Virus record (IMG/VR): IMGVR_UViG_3300044691_000352
Location: 1 to 31,561 of that record
Length of the DNA: 31,561 nucleotides
Origin: a virus
Strand: one strand, 5' to 3'
Part shown: positions 5,085 to 13,092 of the stretch, piece after piece
How the letters are laid out: every line of letters begins with the position of its first letter
How positions within the stretch are numbered: the stretch's first letter is position 1
Made by a program: the position numbers and the translations under genes
Notes under the pieces: generated by a model
Databases searched by the model: none
What the model was told of the DNA's origin: nothing
The model's input: the letters and a program-made list of their open reading frames with translations, nothing else

Positions 5085-5604
5085 AACATTGCTGAGTCCA
5101 GGTGTTGCGCCTGAGCCCTATCTGCAGGCGGTGACACTGAGCCTCGGCTACCTGTCCGTTGCCGGTGTTGACGCCGTGATTGAAGTCGGTAAATTTAGAA
5201 AGCCGATGCACGCCCATGTTGTAGCCCATGTCGAGCAGGCCAAGCTTCCATGAATCAGGAAGGCCAGCATAGCCGGGGTATATGGCTGGTAGCGCCCTGT
5301 CCACCAGCATTAGGCGCCGGAGTAGCTCGGCGTCGATCGCAGCATCCGGCAGGGTCAAGTCGCCCTTGTAGCGCCCCGGAGCCATGCCTTTCTGCATCAC
5401 GCTTACCCTGCAGAACTCGGCTGTGATCTCATCATGAGTTGCCGGCCGTCCCGCCTTCAACCATGGCAGCAATAGGGCCGCGGCAACGCTCGGGAGCATG
5501 CATCCGATGCCCGCCGTCACGTGGGCCTCAGTATCGAGATATAACCAATGGATGCGGGCCTCGAATGTCTCCAGCTTTGCAAGTGATTCCTCGATGTAGC
5601 TCAA
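5074..5604 (-). CDS. T4-type lysozyme (GH24 endolysin)
   Basis: A 176-residue muramidase that would cleave the glycan strand of peptidoglycan at lysis. Glu15, Asp24 and Thr30 (FEARIHWLYLDTEAHVTAGI) have exactly the 9- and 6-residue spacing of the T4 lysozyme triad E11, D20 and T26. The C-terminal lobe includes LPDSWKLGLLDMGYNMG, matching the conserved GH24 second lobe. There is no signal peptide, so a holin would be needed. The start is TTG at 5604, overlapping the upstream TGA (TTGA); a near-perfect AAGGAGG lies 5 nt before it and decides the start. It is the last gene of the leftward late operon and the only lysis enzyme visible. Confidence 0.85.
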   Translation of the reverse strand: MSYIEESLAKLETFEARIHWLYLDTEAHVTAGIGCMLPSVAAALLLPWLKAGRPATHDEITAEFCRVSVMQKGMAPGRYKGDLTLPDAAIDAELLRRLMLVDRALPAIYPGYAGLPDSWKLGLLDMGYNMGVHRLSKFTDFNHGVNTGNGQVAEAQCHRLQIGLRRNTWTQQCFSS

Positions 5605-5870
5605 TTATGCCTCCTTGACAGGTCGTAGCATTCCCAGCAGCGGACTGCCAGCCGATACTTCCTGCGGCCGCATTTGCATACTTTATTGGGCTGGTTTTTC
5701 TTCGGATGGTGAGCCAGGATCAGCTTTGCGACTCGCTCCAAGGCTTCCCTGGCATCACGGATGCGCGTCGCCTCCGCATTCACGAGGTCATAAAAGCATC
5801 GGTCGAGCAACTCTGCGAGATATTCAGGATCTTGTGAAGCAATGAATTCCGCCGTGAAGATCGGCTTCAT
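5601..5870 (-). CDS. Small protein with C-terminal zinc-ribbon-like motif
   Basis: An 89-residue protein. The N-terminal 55 residues are helical and acidic (EYLAELLDRCFYDLVNAEAT). The C-terminus holds two Cys pairs, CKCGRRKYRLAVRCWEC, typical of a small zinc ribbon. It contains ALERVAKLILAHHPKK, and a related LERVAKLIHTPKHP stretch is present in the Cys-rich protein at 28920-29324. The gene lies between the beta-helix fibre (3-nt gap after its stop) and the lysozyme (TTGA overlap). Role unknown; DNA or RNA binding is possible. Confidence 0.6.
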   Translation of the reverse strand: MKPIFTAEFIASQDPEYLAELLDRCFYDLVNAEATRIRDAREALERVAKLILAHHPKKNQPNKVCKCGRRKYRLAVRCWECYDLSRRHN

Positions 5871-5873
5871 GCC

Positions 5874-7946
5874 CTACTGAATCCTGCCCTGCATGATGGC
5901 GCCCTGAAACCGCACGAATGATGGTGCAGCGCTCACCGTGGCCGTCCCTGATCCCGATACCGAGCCAATCGTGGCCGTGATGAGCGAAGTTCCGGTAGCT
6001 ACTCCAGTCACAAGGCCGGTAGAACTGTCCACGGTAGCCTTCGCGGGGGTTGCCGACGACCAGACAGGGCTTGCGCAGAGGCCGGAGGATGAATCAGAGT
6101 AGGTCGAGATGCATGCGGGGGTTGCGGTGCCGCCAGCAGCCACTGACGTGGCTCCGACCGCAATCGAGACGAGGGTAGGGGTAGAGGCTAGCTGAAGTGC
6201 CCCAATGGCAGGAGGATTGGGACGCGTTGCGCCGTTGTAGTCGGTTGGGATTCCGGCAATGGTGACTCCTGCCCCCACGACTGCGCTGGCACCTGACGAC
6301 GGGGCCATGTTGCCAAAGCCGTAGACGTGGTAAGTCTCATCCACTAGGCCGGGGTCAGCACATACCGCCGCAGACTCCCCAGGCATGGGACAAGTCCATG
6401 ACCCCGCATTTAGGTATGAGTTATTTGACCACTGAGATCCAGCATGATACAGCGGGGCAATATTAGCAGAGGAGTTTCCGCCGCCTGCAGCTATGCTATA
6501 GATCGGATTTGAATTAGATCCATGGCCTGCATTGAAGAAGCCGAGGAAAGTATTGTTAACATACTTAAATAATTCAGTCCCCGCCCACGCAGGCCCAGCA
6601 TCGAATGGGTCCATTTCAAGGCCGATGTTTCCATCGGAATAGACCGTGTTGTACTCGAACAGGCTAGTAGTTCCAGGCGGAAGCTCCATTAACACGGCAG
6701 TGTTTCCGGCTCGGCAGAAGTTGCTTAGTTGGGTGTTATACCCCGCTGGAGTTCCGGGAATCGCAGTGTGCAGAGCTCCGCAATTGCCGACAATGAGGCT
6801 GTTTTGGATGATCGGTAAAGCACCGCCTACCTTGTACTGGTTCCCCATGTTTCCATAGGCTAGACCGCGCGTGACAGTCATGCTCGATCCAGGGCCACGG
6901 ATGTGTTTAGCGTCTAGGCCGTCCTGCGTGTTGTAGCTTGCGGTTCCCTGGTCGAAATGCACCTGCCAACCGGGCGAAGGGCTATCTACCGAAGCCGTTC
7001 CGAAGCCATCTCCATATCCACCACTAAGGTCATCCGTACAGTGATTGTATGGAAGTGCATCGACAATGGGGTATTCTTCCTGGCAACCATTCCAGCTAAT
7101 ATCGTAGTTGGTGACATTGAAGATTCCCACGCCCGTAGTGCCATCGGAGTGGTCTGTGTTCCATCCGCTTCCGCCATTGCCAACTAGCTGAATATCAGTA
7201 GCATTCATGGGGCCAGTTGGAGTTCCGAGAATGCCGGTGTTGCCAATGCCATGCACGCGGATATGCTGCAGAGTTATGTCGTGTGAGGCGAGAGCGAAAT
7301 CTATGCCATACTTAGCGAAATCAGGATTTGCCCCACCATTACCACCATCGAAGTCGGTAATGTCTAAGCACACCAAATCCAAAAATAAAGAGTCCGAGAA
7401 ATTGACGCTGGTGAATCTCAGCGGTACTCCGATGTTGATGACATTGTCAACGCCAAAGCCGCCGTGTAATTGCGTGCGGGCAGTTTGGGCAGTGCAGTTT
7501 GCGAAGTTACCACCGCGAATTATAGTATGCTGCGCTGAAGTTCCAGATGGAGGTGCAGGCATACCTGAGTCGTTAACGTCATTGCAAATTCCGCGAGCGT
7601 TGGGAGTGGTCCCGCAACCTGCCGCCGTATCCCATCCGATGCGATAAGTCACTCCGTCCGCAATAGACCCGCGAATGGTCACAATATCCCCGCCTGCGAT
7701 GATCCAGTTATAGCCGGGGTTATTGCCCCCGAATTGCTGAGTTCCGTCCTGCCAGAGAAGGCGCACATCGTTGAAGGCGCATGGCTGGTTGACTCCAGAT
7801 CCTGGATAATCCGCGTCAGCCTGACCATTGCATTGTCCATTGGTGATGTTTGTAGAAAAGCGCGTTCCGCCGAGCGGTCGGACATACCAGTTGGTTTGAG
7901 CGAAGACGGGGAGAGAAGAAAGCAGCAATGCGAGAAGTATTTTCAC
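5874..7946 (-). CDS. Secreted right-handed beta-helix fibre/spike with Big2 domain
   Basis: A 690-residue protein. A Sec signal peptide (MKILLALLLSSLPVFA) with probable cleavage at A16|Q17 is followed by a long pectate-lyase-like parallel beta-helix (about 20-585) rich in Asn, Gly and short repeats such as HDITLQHIRVHGIGN. A Big2 Ig-like domain spans about 589-675 (ATVDSSTGLVTGVATGTSLI). It carries 14 cysteines, unusual for a cytoplasmically assembled tailspike. Beta-helix folds in phages bind or cut surface polysaccharide, and no catalytic residues can be assigned here. It could be a tailspike, a secreted depolymerase or a surface adhesin. The GTG start at 7946 (GTGA overlap with the upstream stop, GAGGT 6 nt away) keeps the whole signal peptide. 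Confidence 0.75.
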   Translation of the reverse strand: MKILLALLLSSLPVFAQTNWYVRPLGGTRFSTNITNGQCNGQADADYPGSGVNQPCAFNDVRLLWQDGTQQFGGNNPGYNWIIAGGDIVTIRGSIADGVTYRIGWDTAAGCGTTPNARGICNDVNDSGMPAPPSGTSAQHTIIRGGNFANCTAQTARTQLHGGFGVDNVINIGVPLRFTSVNFSDSLFLDLVCLDITDFDGGNGGANPDFAKYGIDFALASHDITLQHIRVHGIGNTGILGTPTGPMNATDIQLVGNGGSGWNTDHSDGTTGVGIFNVTNYDISWNGCQEEYPIVDALPYNHCTDDLSGGYGDGFGTASVDSPSPGWQVHFDQGTASYNTQDGLDAKHIRGPGSSMTVTRGLAYGNMGNQYKVGGALPIIQNSLIVGNCGALHTAIPGTPAGYNTQLSNFCRAGNTAVLMELPPGTTSLFEYNTVYSDGNIGLEMDPFDAGPAWAGTELFKYVNNTFLGFFNAGHGSNSNPIYSIAAGGGNSSANIAPLYHAGSQWSNNSYLNAGSWTCPMPGESAAVCADPGLVDETYHVYGFGNMAPSSGASAVVGAGVTIAGIPTDYNGATRPNPPAIGALQLASTPTLVSIAVGATSVAAGGTATPACISTYSDSSSGLCASPVWSSATPAKATVDSSTGLVTGVATGTSLITATIGSVSGSGTATVSAAPSFVRFQGAIMQGRIQ

Positions 7947-8674
7947 GGCAGACCTCGCGTAACAAAGCAGGAGTGGACTGCCGGTTGGTAAGTTGCGTTT
8001 TGGTAGATCAGGAGTTCATAATCCGAGCCATTGAAGGGCGTTACTGCTCCACCGTTCCAGTTAGTGAATGCGCGATCAATGGGGTTGGAGATTGCCTGAA
8101 CATTCGTCCCACCTGAGTCGAGAGTGCCGTTGATGTAGAGGCCCCATGCGCCGGTGGAAGAGTTGTATAGCGCAGCTATTTCCGCCGCAGTCCCTGATGC
8201 CACCGTGCCGGTGCTTGTTGCGATGTTTGCCTGATTCTGCCTATCGAGAATCAGATGCCCAGTTGAATCGAAACCAGCCTGAACCGCAGCATTACCTACG
8301 CTTGACGCTGTGAGGTACGAAGCCGCTCCAGTGTTGTTTTTCACGACCGCATAGATGCCGTAAACCGATCCCCCAATAGCTGTGGTGAGTGTCCCATACT
8401 GGCTAGAGCCGTTGAAAGTAGCGCCAGCAAGGCCGGTGCCGAAGGTGTTGTTGGACCACGTCGGACTGCCGGTCATTGCGGTTGTGTTCGACGCTCCGGA
8501 GGTGTCAGGCCACGAAGAGAAGGGGCTGGTGCTGATGGAAGCTGCGGACAGATCGAGCACAAGGCTAGTGGCTGGCATGGTGCAGGAGCCGCCGCCGCCA
8601 CTGCTGGCGATCCCGCCTCTCTGCGGAATGGTGAACTGCAGTAGGAGCAATAGCCCTAGAATTATGTTGGTCAT
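7943..8674 (-). CDS. LamG/ConA-like fibre protein with N-terminal hydrophobic leader
   Basis: A 243-residue protein. The leader TNIILGLLLLLQFTIP is followed by a Gly/Ser linker. The rest reads as a single concanavalin-like jelly roll: FNGSSQYGTLTTAIGGSVYG, then GIYAVVKNNTG, then LYINGTLDSGG and LLIYQNATY. That fold commonly binds carbohydrates. Two cysteines flank the domain (GGGGSC and HSCF) and could pair. The leader lacks a strongly basic start, so export is less certain than for its neighbours. It sits between the other two secreted-type fibre genes, with overlapping or nearly touching junctions, which points to one adhesion module. Confidence 0.65.
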   Translation of the reverse strand: MTNIILGLLLLLQFTIPQRGGIASSGGGGSCTMPATSLVLDLSAASISTSPFSSWPDTSGASNTTAMTGSPTWSNNTFGTGLAGATFNGSSQYGTLTTAIGGSVYGIYAVVKNNTGAASYLTASSVGNAAVQAGFDSTGHLILDRQNQANIATSTGTVASGTAAEIAALYNSSTGAWGLYINGTLDSGGTNVQAISNPIDRAFTNWNGGAVTPFNGSDYELLIYQNATYQPAVHSCFVTRGLP

Positions 8675-8675
8675 G

Positions 8676-9509
8676 TTACCTCGCCGACACGTTGAACGTA
8701 ACTGATGCGCTTGGGGTAATGCTGGCGTTGGTTTGGTTGCAGACTTTGTAATTCAAGGTGTTGGCGGTGGGCCATGCGTCAACGGTCAGGCCGCCAGTCG
8801 AGCCCCACCCCGTGACGCCGCTAATGTCAGCGTTGGGACTAAAAGCGAACGTTGAGGTAGTTGCTACACCGGTCATGGTCACTGTCACAGCGGTAGCGCA
8901 GGTATTCGCAGCAATCGCTGTGACACCCACGGTCGTGGTCGCGTTGGCAATCGCTGCGCCACCATTCACGAAGGCCACATAAGCCGCCCCATTGTGGGTG
9001 TAGCTCATTACCCCAGCCTTCATGCAGAGGTAATCTTTGCCGGAAACCGGGGTGGGGCAGGTCGCATCGCCACCTGAGCCGGTCGCGAAACCATAGGCAG
9101 AATTGTTGACCGTATCGGTAGCAAGCAAAGCCGTGACATCGGAGGAAGTTGCGGCCCTCGGTGCGGCAGATGTGCTCCAGAACCCCAACCCGTTGAATGG
9201 CGTCACTCCTCCCACCACCGTCCCGCTGGAGGTGTAGTAGGCCGGGGATAGCGCCAGACCTGAAACAACCGTGCCAGATCCGCTCCCCCCGCTGCCTCCC
9301 TGCACCACCCACGCCTTATTGCTGCAGGAATACCCCTGCACTGGAGTCGCAGAGATGTCTAAATACGTGAATGCACCCACGCATACCCCAGAGGGAGGGG
9401 TATATCCGAAACATGAATTCTGCTGGCAGCGCTCCTGCGAGCTCTGGGCAGACGCCTTGTGTGGGCACAGGAAGAGCGGTATCAGCAGCAAAAACGCGAG
9501 TTTATTCAT
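8676..9509 (-). CDS. Secreted-type tail fibre / receptor-binding protein
   Basis: A 277-residue protein with a classical signal peptide: MNK, hydrophobic LAFLLLIPLFL, cleavage motif ASA|Q at residue 21. The mature part has eight cysteines, a Gly/Ser hinge near residues 70-82 (QGGSGGSGSG), and a C-terminal beta domain with TVTMTGVATTSTFAFSPN, GLTVDAWPTANTLNYKVC and SASVTFNVS. The C-terminal pattern is one I associate with short fibre and head-fibre tips in soil phages (memory). It has an AGGAG ribosome-binding site and is the first gene of the secreted fibre trio. Function as adhesin is inferred. Confidence 0.65.
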   Translation of the reverse strand: MNKLAFLLLIPLFLCPHKASAQSSQERCQQNSCFGYTPPSGVCVGAFTYLDISATPVQGYSCSNKAWVVQGGSGGSGSGTVVSGLALSPAYYTSSGTVVGGVTPFNGLGFWSTSAAPRAATSSDVTALLATDTVNNSAYGFATGSGGDATCPTPVSGKDYLCMKAGVMSYTHNGAAYVAFVNGGAAIANATTTVGVTAIAANTCATAVTVTMTGVATTSTFAFSPNADISGVTGWGSTGGLTVDAWPTANTLNYKVCNQTNASITPSASVTFNVSAR

Positions 9510-9560
9510 GATTCTCCTGATTTCACTAAAAGTTGTAGAGGGAATGAGCGGTAGAGGTGT

Positions 9561-9695
9561 ATGCTGGGGTCCGAGGTTTTTATGCTCACGATTGCCGGTG
9601 GAATTCTGATTTCCGTTGTTGCGTTTTTCTTGATTGGAGCGGTGGGCGTGGGCGCATGGCTATTGCGCGGCATGTGCAAAGCCACTAACGGCTAG
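9561..9695 (+). CDS. Tiny single-span membrane protein (44 or 37 residues)
   Basis: A rightward frame in the gap between two leftward genes. An ATG at 9561 (AGAGGT just upstream) or 9582 (GAGG 5 nt upstream) opens a product with one strongly hydrophobic segment, IAGGILISVVAFFLIGAVGVGAWLL split over residues 11-35, and a short basic tail. Its last 11 nt overlap the 3' end of the convergent gene at 9685, exactly like 4929-5084 against the lysozyme. A holin-like or toxin-like peptide is possible. The call rests only on hydrophobicity and RBS, and no clear promoter is seen. Confidence 0.4.
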   Translation: MLGSEVFMLTIAGGILISVVAFFLIGAVGVGAWLLRGMCKATNG

Positions 9696-11412
9696 TGTTC
9701 TTGGGGGCATAGAACAGCGGATTGGCCTGCAGCGGTGGAGTTGGCAATTTGCGAAGCGCATTACCTGCATTCATGCCGGACTGAGAGAATAGACCCGGCC
9801 TCGCGTTCAGCGGCGTCTCTGTTGGATTCTGGAAGCGATCGACCGCCGAATTTACCAGCGCATCATGGTTGGTCAGCTTCTTCAAGCCCTCCTGCACCAT
9901 GTAATTCCATGCCATGCTTGCAGGGTTTCCATGTCCCGCGACTATCTTCTGCGAGAGTGTCACAGGATCATGCCGCGCGTAGACGGGCTCTCGCTTGTTG
10001 GCTATGTCGGAAACATCGGAGAGCATGCCGTATTTGCTCTGCATGTCCGAAACTGTACCAGGCTGGAGCCCTGCATCCTGCTCTAGCTGCGGATACAGGG
10101 TATCGCGAGTCGAATCGCCTACCGCCTTTACTCGGGCCGTCTCTGGATTGGAAAGAGCCGCGGCGCGGTCCCCGCCTGTCTTGTTGTAGAATGCGTTCAG
10201 CTTCGCATTTGCATCCTCTCGAATCTGATCCAGTACAGGAACTGACATGTTCTTGCGGTAATTGTCGGCTACAGCCGCCGTCTTGTTCATGATTCCACCC
10301 GGAGCGGTTCCCGCCGTCGGTGCCCCCATGTTCATGGTCCCGCCTTCTCCGTCGGGGATGCTGAACAGCTTCGTTCGGGTCGCTCCTGGAGTTGACGGCT
10401 GCTCGATCCTGTCCATCATGGGAACGCTGCGCATTTGGGCATCAGCTATCGGTCCACCGAATAGCGAACTAGGGCGCACCGGGCCTTCGCCTCCTCCAGC
10501 CGGGAGCCTGTAGGGAGAGATTAGGTCGTTGTAGGGCTGGAAAGAGGCTTCCTTAGCTGCATCCGAAGCCTTCGCAAATCCAGATATTCCCTGAAGTTTA
10601 GGGTCCGCCGCTAGAACGTCAGGAAGCGACTTTTCTAGCATTTCACCAGCGCCAGCGCCATACTTCACGCCGGGCTTTAGGGCGCTCTGAAGAAGTTCCC
10701 CCGGCGTGCCCTTGGTGATAATCCGCGTTGTGGCAAGATTCCTGCTAGCGTTGTCCGCGGATGCCAGACGTGCAACTTGAGCCCCGCCGCGGATGGCTGC
10801 GGTTCCGAGCTTACCAGCAACCTTCGGGGCCAGCATGTCGGTTCCAAGCCCGAAAAGAGATGGAACCGCCCCGTAGGTCTGAGCGTCATTCTCGATACTT
10901 CTAGCCCATGGTCCGGCAACAGGAACGGCGTCCATGAGGCTAGATGCAACGCTGGGCCTGTATTTGTTGTCGGCATCATATGGTGCGCCAGCGATGTTCC
11001 CCGCTTTGTACTGATTCCCGGCCTCGCGCAGTGCTGAAACCGTAGGCTGCACAAATGCCCGGTCCATCTGAAGTGCCCCGGCCCCGAGTCCATTAGCGAT
11101 ATTCTCCTCAGTCCCTGACGGTGGAGCGGTAATTGTCGAGGCTACTCCGGTCGCAAAGTTCTTGAGGTGCTGGCCGACGACGGTGCCAGTATTCCTCAGA
11201 GGTTGGTCCCCGAGTAGCCGGGTCATGGCGCCGGGGATGGCCGACTCTTGCATATTGGGAGGAGCTTGCGTCGGGAATCCTGGAGTTCCAAGAGGTCCGG
11301 CGCCAGCTACGGTAGGTGTCGGGGCGGGCTGCACGGATGCAACGCCCCACGGATCGGCGGCGGGAGATGCCGTTACTGACTTCACTCCCCAAGGATCAGG
11401 TGCCTGTGCCAT
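9685..11412 (-). CDS. Internal virion / DNA-ejection type protein
   Basis: A 575-residue Ala/Pro/Gly-rich protein with no cysteine. The first 27 residues hold two copies of DPWGVxSV (residues 6-13 and 20-27), a short repeated linear motif seen at the ends of large phage internal proteins. The middle has helical stretches (ASLMDAVPVAGPWARSIEND) with a GLG-TDML-type amphipathic region. It follows the 558-residue protein at a TAATG junction and precedes the fibre genes. By position after the tail genes and by composition it matches proteins that are packaged and ejected with DNA in podoviruses, such as the P22 gp16/gp20 group. Homology is not visible by eye. Confidence 0.55.
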   Translation of the reverse strand: MAQAPDPWGVKSVTASPAADPWGVASVQPAPTPTVAGAGPLGTPGFPTQAPPNMQESAIPGAMTRLLGDQPLRNTGTVVGQHLKNFATGVASTITAPPSGTEENIANGLGAGALQMDRAFVQPTVSALREAGNQYKAGNIAGAPYDADNKYRPSVASSLMDAVPVAGPWARSIENDAQTYGAVPSLFGLGTDMLAPKVAGKLGTAAIRGGAQVARLASADNASRNLATTRIITKGTPGELLQSALKPGVKYGAGAGEMLEKSLPDVLAADPKLQGISGFAKASDAAKEASFQPYNDLISPYRLPAGGGEGPVRPSSLFGGPIADAQMRSVPMMDRIEQPSTPGATRTKLFSIPDGEGGTMNMGAPTAGTAPGGIMNKTAAVADNYRKNMSVPVLDQIREDANAKLNAFYNKTGGDRAAALSNPETARVKAVGDSTRDTLYPQLEQDAGLQPGTVSDMQSKYGMLSDVSDIANKREPVYARHDPVTLSQKIVAGHGNPASMAWNYMVQEGLKKLTNHDALVNSAVDRFQNPTETPLNARPGLFSQSGMNAGNALRKLPTPPLQANPLFYAPKNTSR

Positions 11413-13088
11413 TATTTGACCCTCAAAGGCTTACCGTTTTGGAGCGTCCATATTTGCCCGTTGTTGAATGTATGCTGCTGGCCTTCTTTGAGTTGCGCCG
11501 CTGCCTGCGGAGGCAAGGTTTCCCCCGCTCCCCCGCCTGTTGGTGGAGGCGTGACGCCTTTCTGCCCTCCCGCTGCTTTACTGCCTGCCGTGCGCACGGT
11601 ACCCGCCTTCTGGAAGCTCTTGTTCGCTCCAGAGAGTTGATCGACGCCAGCAATAGCAGCATCCGGATTGTCTTTGAATTGGCCAATGGCGTTGTCGAGG
11701 GCATCAAGAGCGGCCTCCGACCGGCCTCCGAATGTGCCCGCAAGGTGGTCTGCCGCAATCGTGCGTGCCGCCAGGAAGCGTTGCGCATCGGGAGACTGAC
11801 CGCCGATCCACTTTTTGAACTCGCTGGACTGCCCGTAGCCGGGTCCGAACATCGTCCGGTTCTTCTGCATGATTTCTTTAATGTCGGCAAGTTGCCTGTC
11901 TGCGCTTTCGGCCATGTCGCCCTTGTTGCGCTCCGTTCCGGTCGGTCGGACGTTGCCAGAGAAGGCTGATCCGACGGACTGCCCGTCATCGGTAATCATC
12001 GACCCGGCGAGAGGCTGATTGTCTGCGCCTGTGCCGAGGTAGCGAGCCTGATAGGTGAGCGTGGACTGATTCAGTCTCCCCGCCGAAGTTTCGGCATTCT
12101 TCCTTGCGGTAGCGAGCCGGGAGGCTACCTGTTGAGATATGAGGCTTTTCGGGTCGCTCTTGTTGTTCTCAAAGGCAGTCTGTGCAGCCCGCAATTCCTT
12201 CTGGGCGTTCGTCGCATCGACTTGAGCTGATACGAGTTCATCCTTCTGGGCTCGGCTCTTGGCGATGGGGGAGTTTTCGTCAGGAGCATAGCCGCTTAGA
12301 TTTCCGGCCTGGTCGTACTGGGGGATCATGCCCAGCTTGGCCGCGTCTGCAATCTGCTTCGACTTCATCTTTGCGGGATCACCAACGGCGTCCGCCTGGG
12401 CGTTCGCCTTGTTGCCCTGCGCTGTCCGGAGTGCAGTTTGGCTCTGAGTGTCGGCAAGTGCGGCCGCATCCTTGGCGGGCTGCACGACTGCTGCACCATA
12501 GCGCTGCTGGTTGACATCAGGGACGGCGCGGTCTTCTGCGGCTCTCTGAGCTACCCAGTTCGCTCCTGCCGTGGGATCGCCCTTAAGTCCTCCCGCCGCA
12601 CCGATCGTGCCGGCTGCGCCAAGGTTCAGTAGGGTCCCAAGCTTTCCGGCCCCCTTGAACATCGGCTTGGCCAGCTTGTCGGGGTTCGCCGTGCTCCAAT
12701 CCTGGAAGGACTGAAGCGGCGCGGGGCCGGTCGGCGAGGCAGGGGGTGCAGGAGCCGTCGGCGCAGTCATCCCCGGAGGGTTCATGCTGGCATACTGCCG
12801 CTGCGGAGGCTGCATGCTGGCCATGTTTTCAAAGCGCGGGTCTGGTGCGGGCGCATTGGGTGAAATCATCGGCGTATTTGGCGGAGTCATCCCAGAGGAG
12901 ACTTTTTGCTGATTGGCGGGGTCCGCCTTCCACTCCGTGAAGCCTGCGGCGGCGGGCGTCGGAGGCAAAGGTGCCATGGGCGGCGGGGGGAGGTTGGCGA
13001 GGGGCTTGGGGGTGGTGTCCGGTGCTTGCCCGAGTCCAAGCAAGCCTGCGAGTGGTTTGATGTCATCGAGTTTGAGAGTGAGTGCCAT
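11412..13088 (-). CDS. Internal virion protein with Pro-rich head and coiled coil
   Basis: A 558-residue, cysteine-free protein. Residues about 25-130 are dominated by Pro and Ala (PPPPMAPLPPTPAAA); about 135-190 include a glycine-rich hydrophobic patch (LLNLGAAGTIGAAGGL); about 195-350 are long charged/Ala helices (KDELVSAQVDATNAQKELRA), likely coiled coil. The start is the ATG at 13088 with GGGAAGG upstream; a 16-residue longer frame lacks any ribosome-binding site. It is 4 nt downstream of the next upstream gene and shares one base with the following one. It probably belongs to the ejected internal proteins. Confidence 0.55.
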   Translation of the reverse strand: MALTLKLDDIKPLAGLLGLGQAPDTTPKPLANLPPPPMAPLPPTPAAAGFTEWKADPANQQKVSSGMTPPNTPMISPNAPAPDPRFENMASMQPPQRQYASMNPPGMTAPTAPAPPASPTGPAPLQSFQDWSTANPDKLAKPMFKGAGKLGTLLNLGAAGTIGAAGGLKGDPTAGANWVAQRAAEDRAVPDVNQQRYGAAVVQPAKDAAALADTQSQTALRTAQGNKANAQADAVGDPAKMKSKQIADAAKLGMIPQYDQAGNLSGYAPDENSPIAKSRAQKDELVSAQVDATNAQKELRAAQTAFENNKSDPKSLISQQVASRLATARKNAETSAGRLNQSTLTYQARYLGTGADNQPLAGSMITDDGQSVGSAFSGNVRPTGTERNKGDMAESADRQLADIKEIMQKNRTMFGPGYGQSSEFKKWIGGQSPDAQRFLAARTIAADHLAGTFGGRSEAALDALDNAIGQFKDNPDAAIAGVDQLSGANKSFQKAGTVRTAGSKAAGGQKGVTPPPTGGGAGETLPPQAAAQLKEGQQHTFNNGQIWTLQNGKPLRVK

Positions 13089-13092
13089 TTCA

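Noticed and set aside
10677-11093. Basic, Pro- and His-rich frame inside the 575-residue gene
   Set aside because: Typical shifted-frame shadow of an Ala/Gly-rich gene; no start signal.
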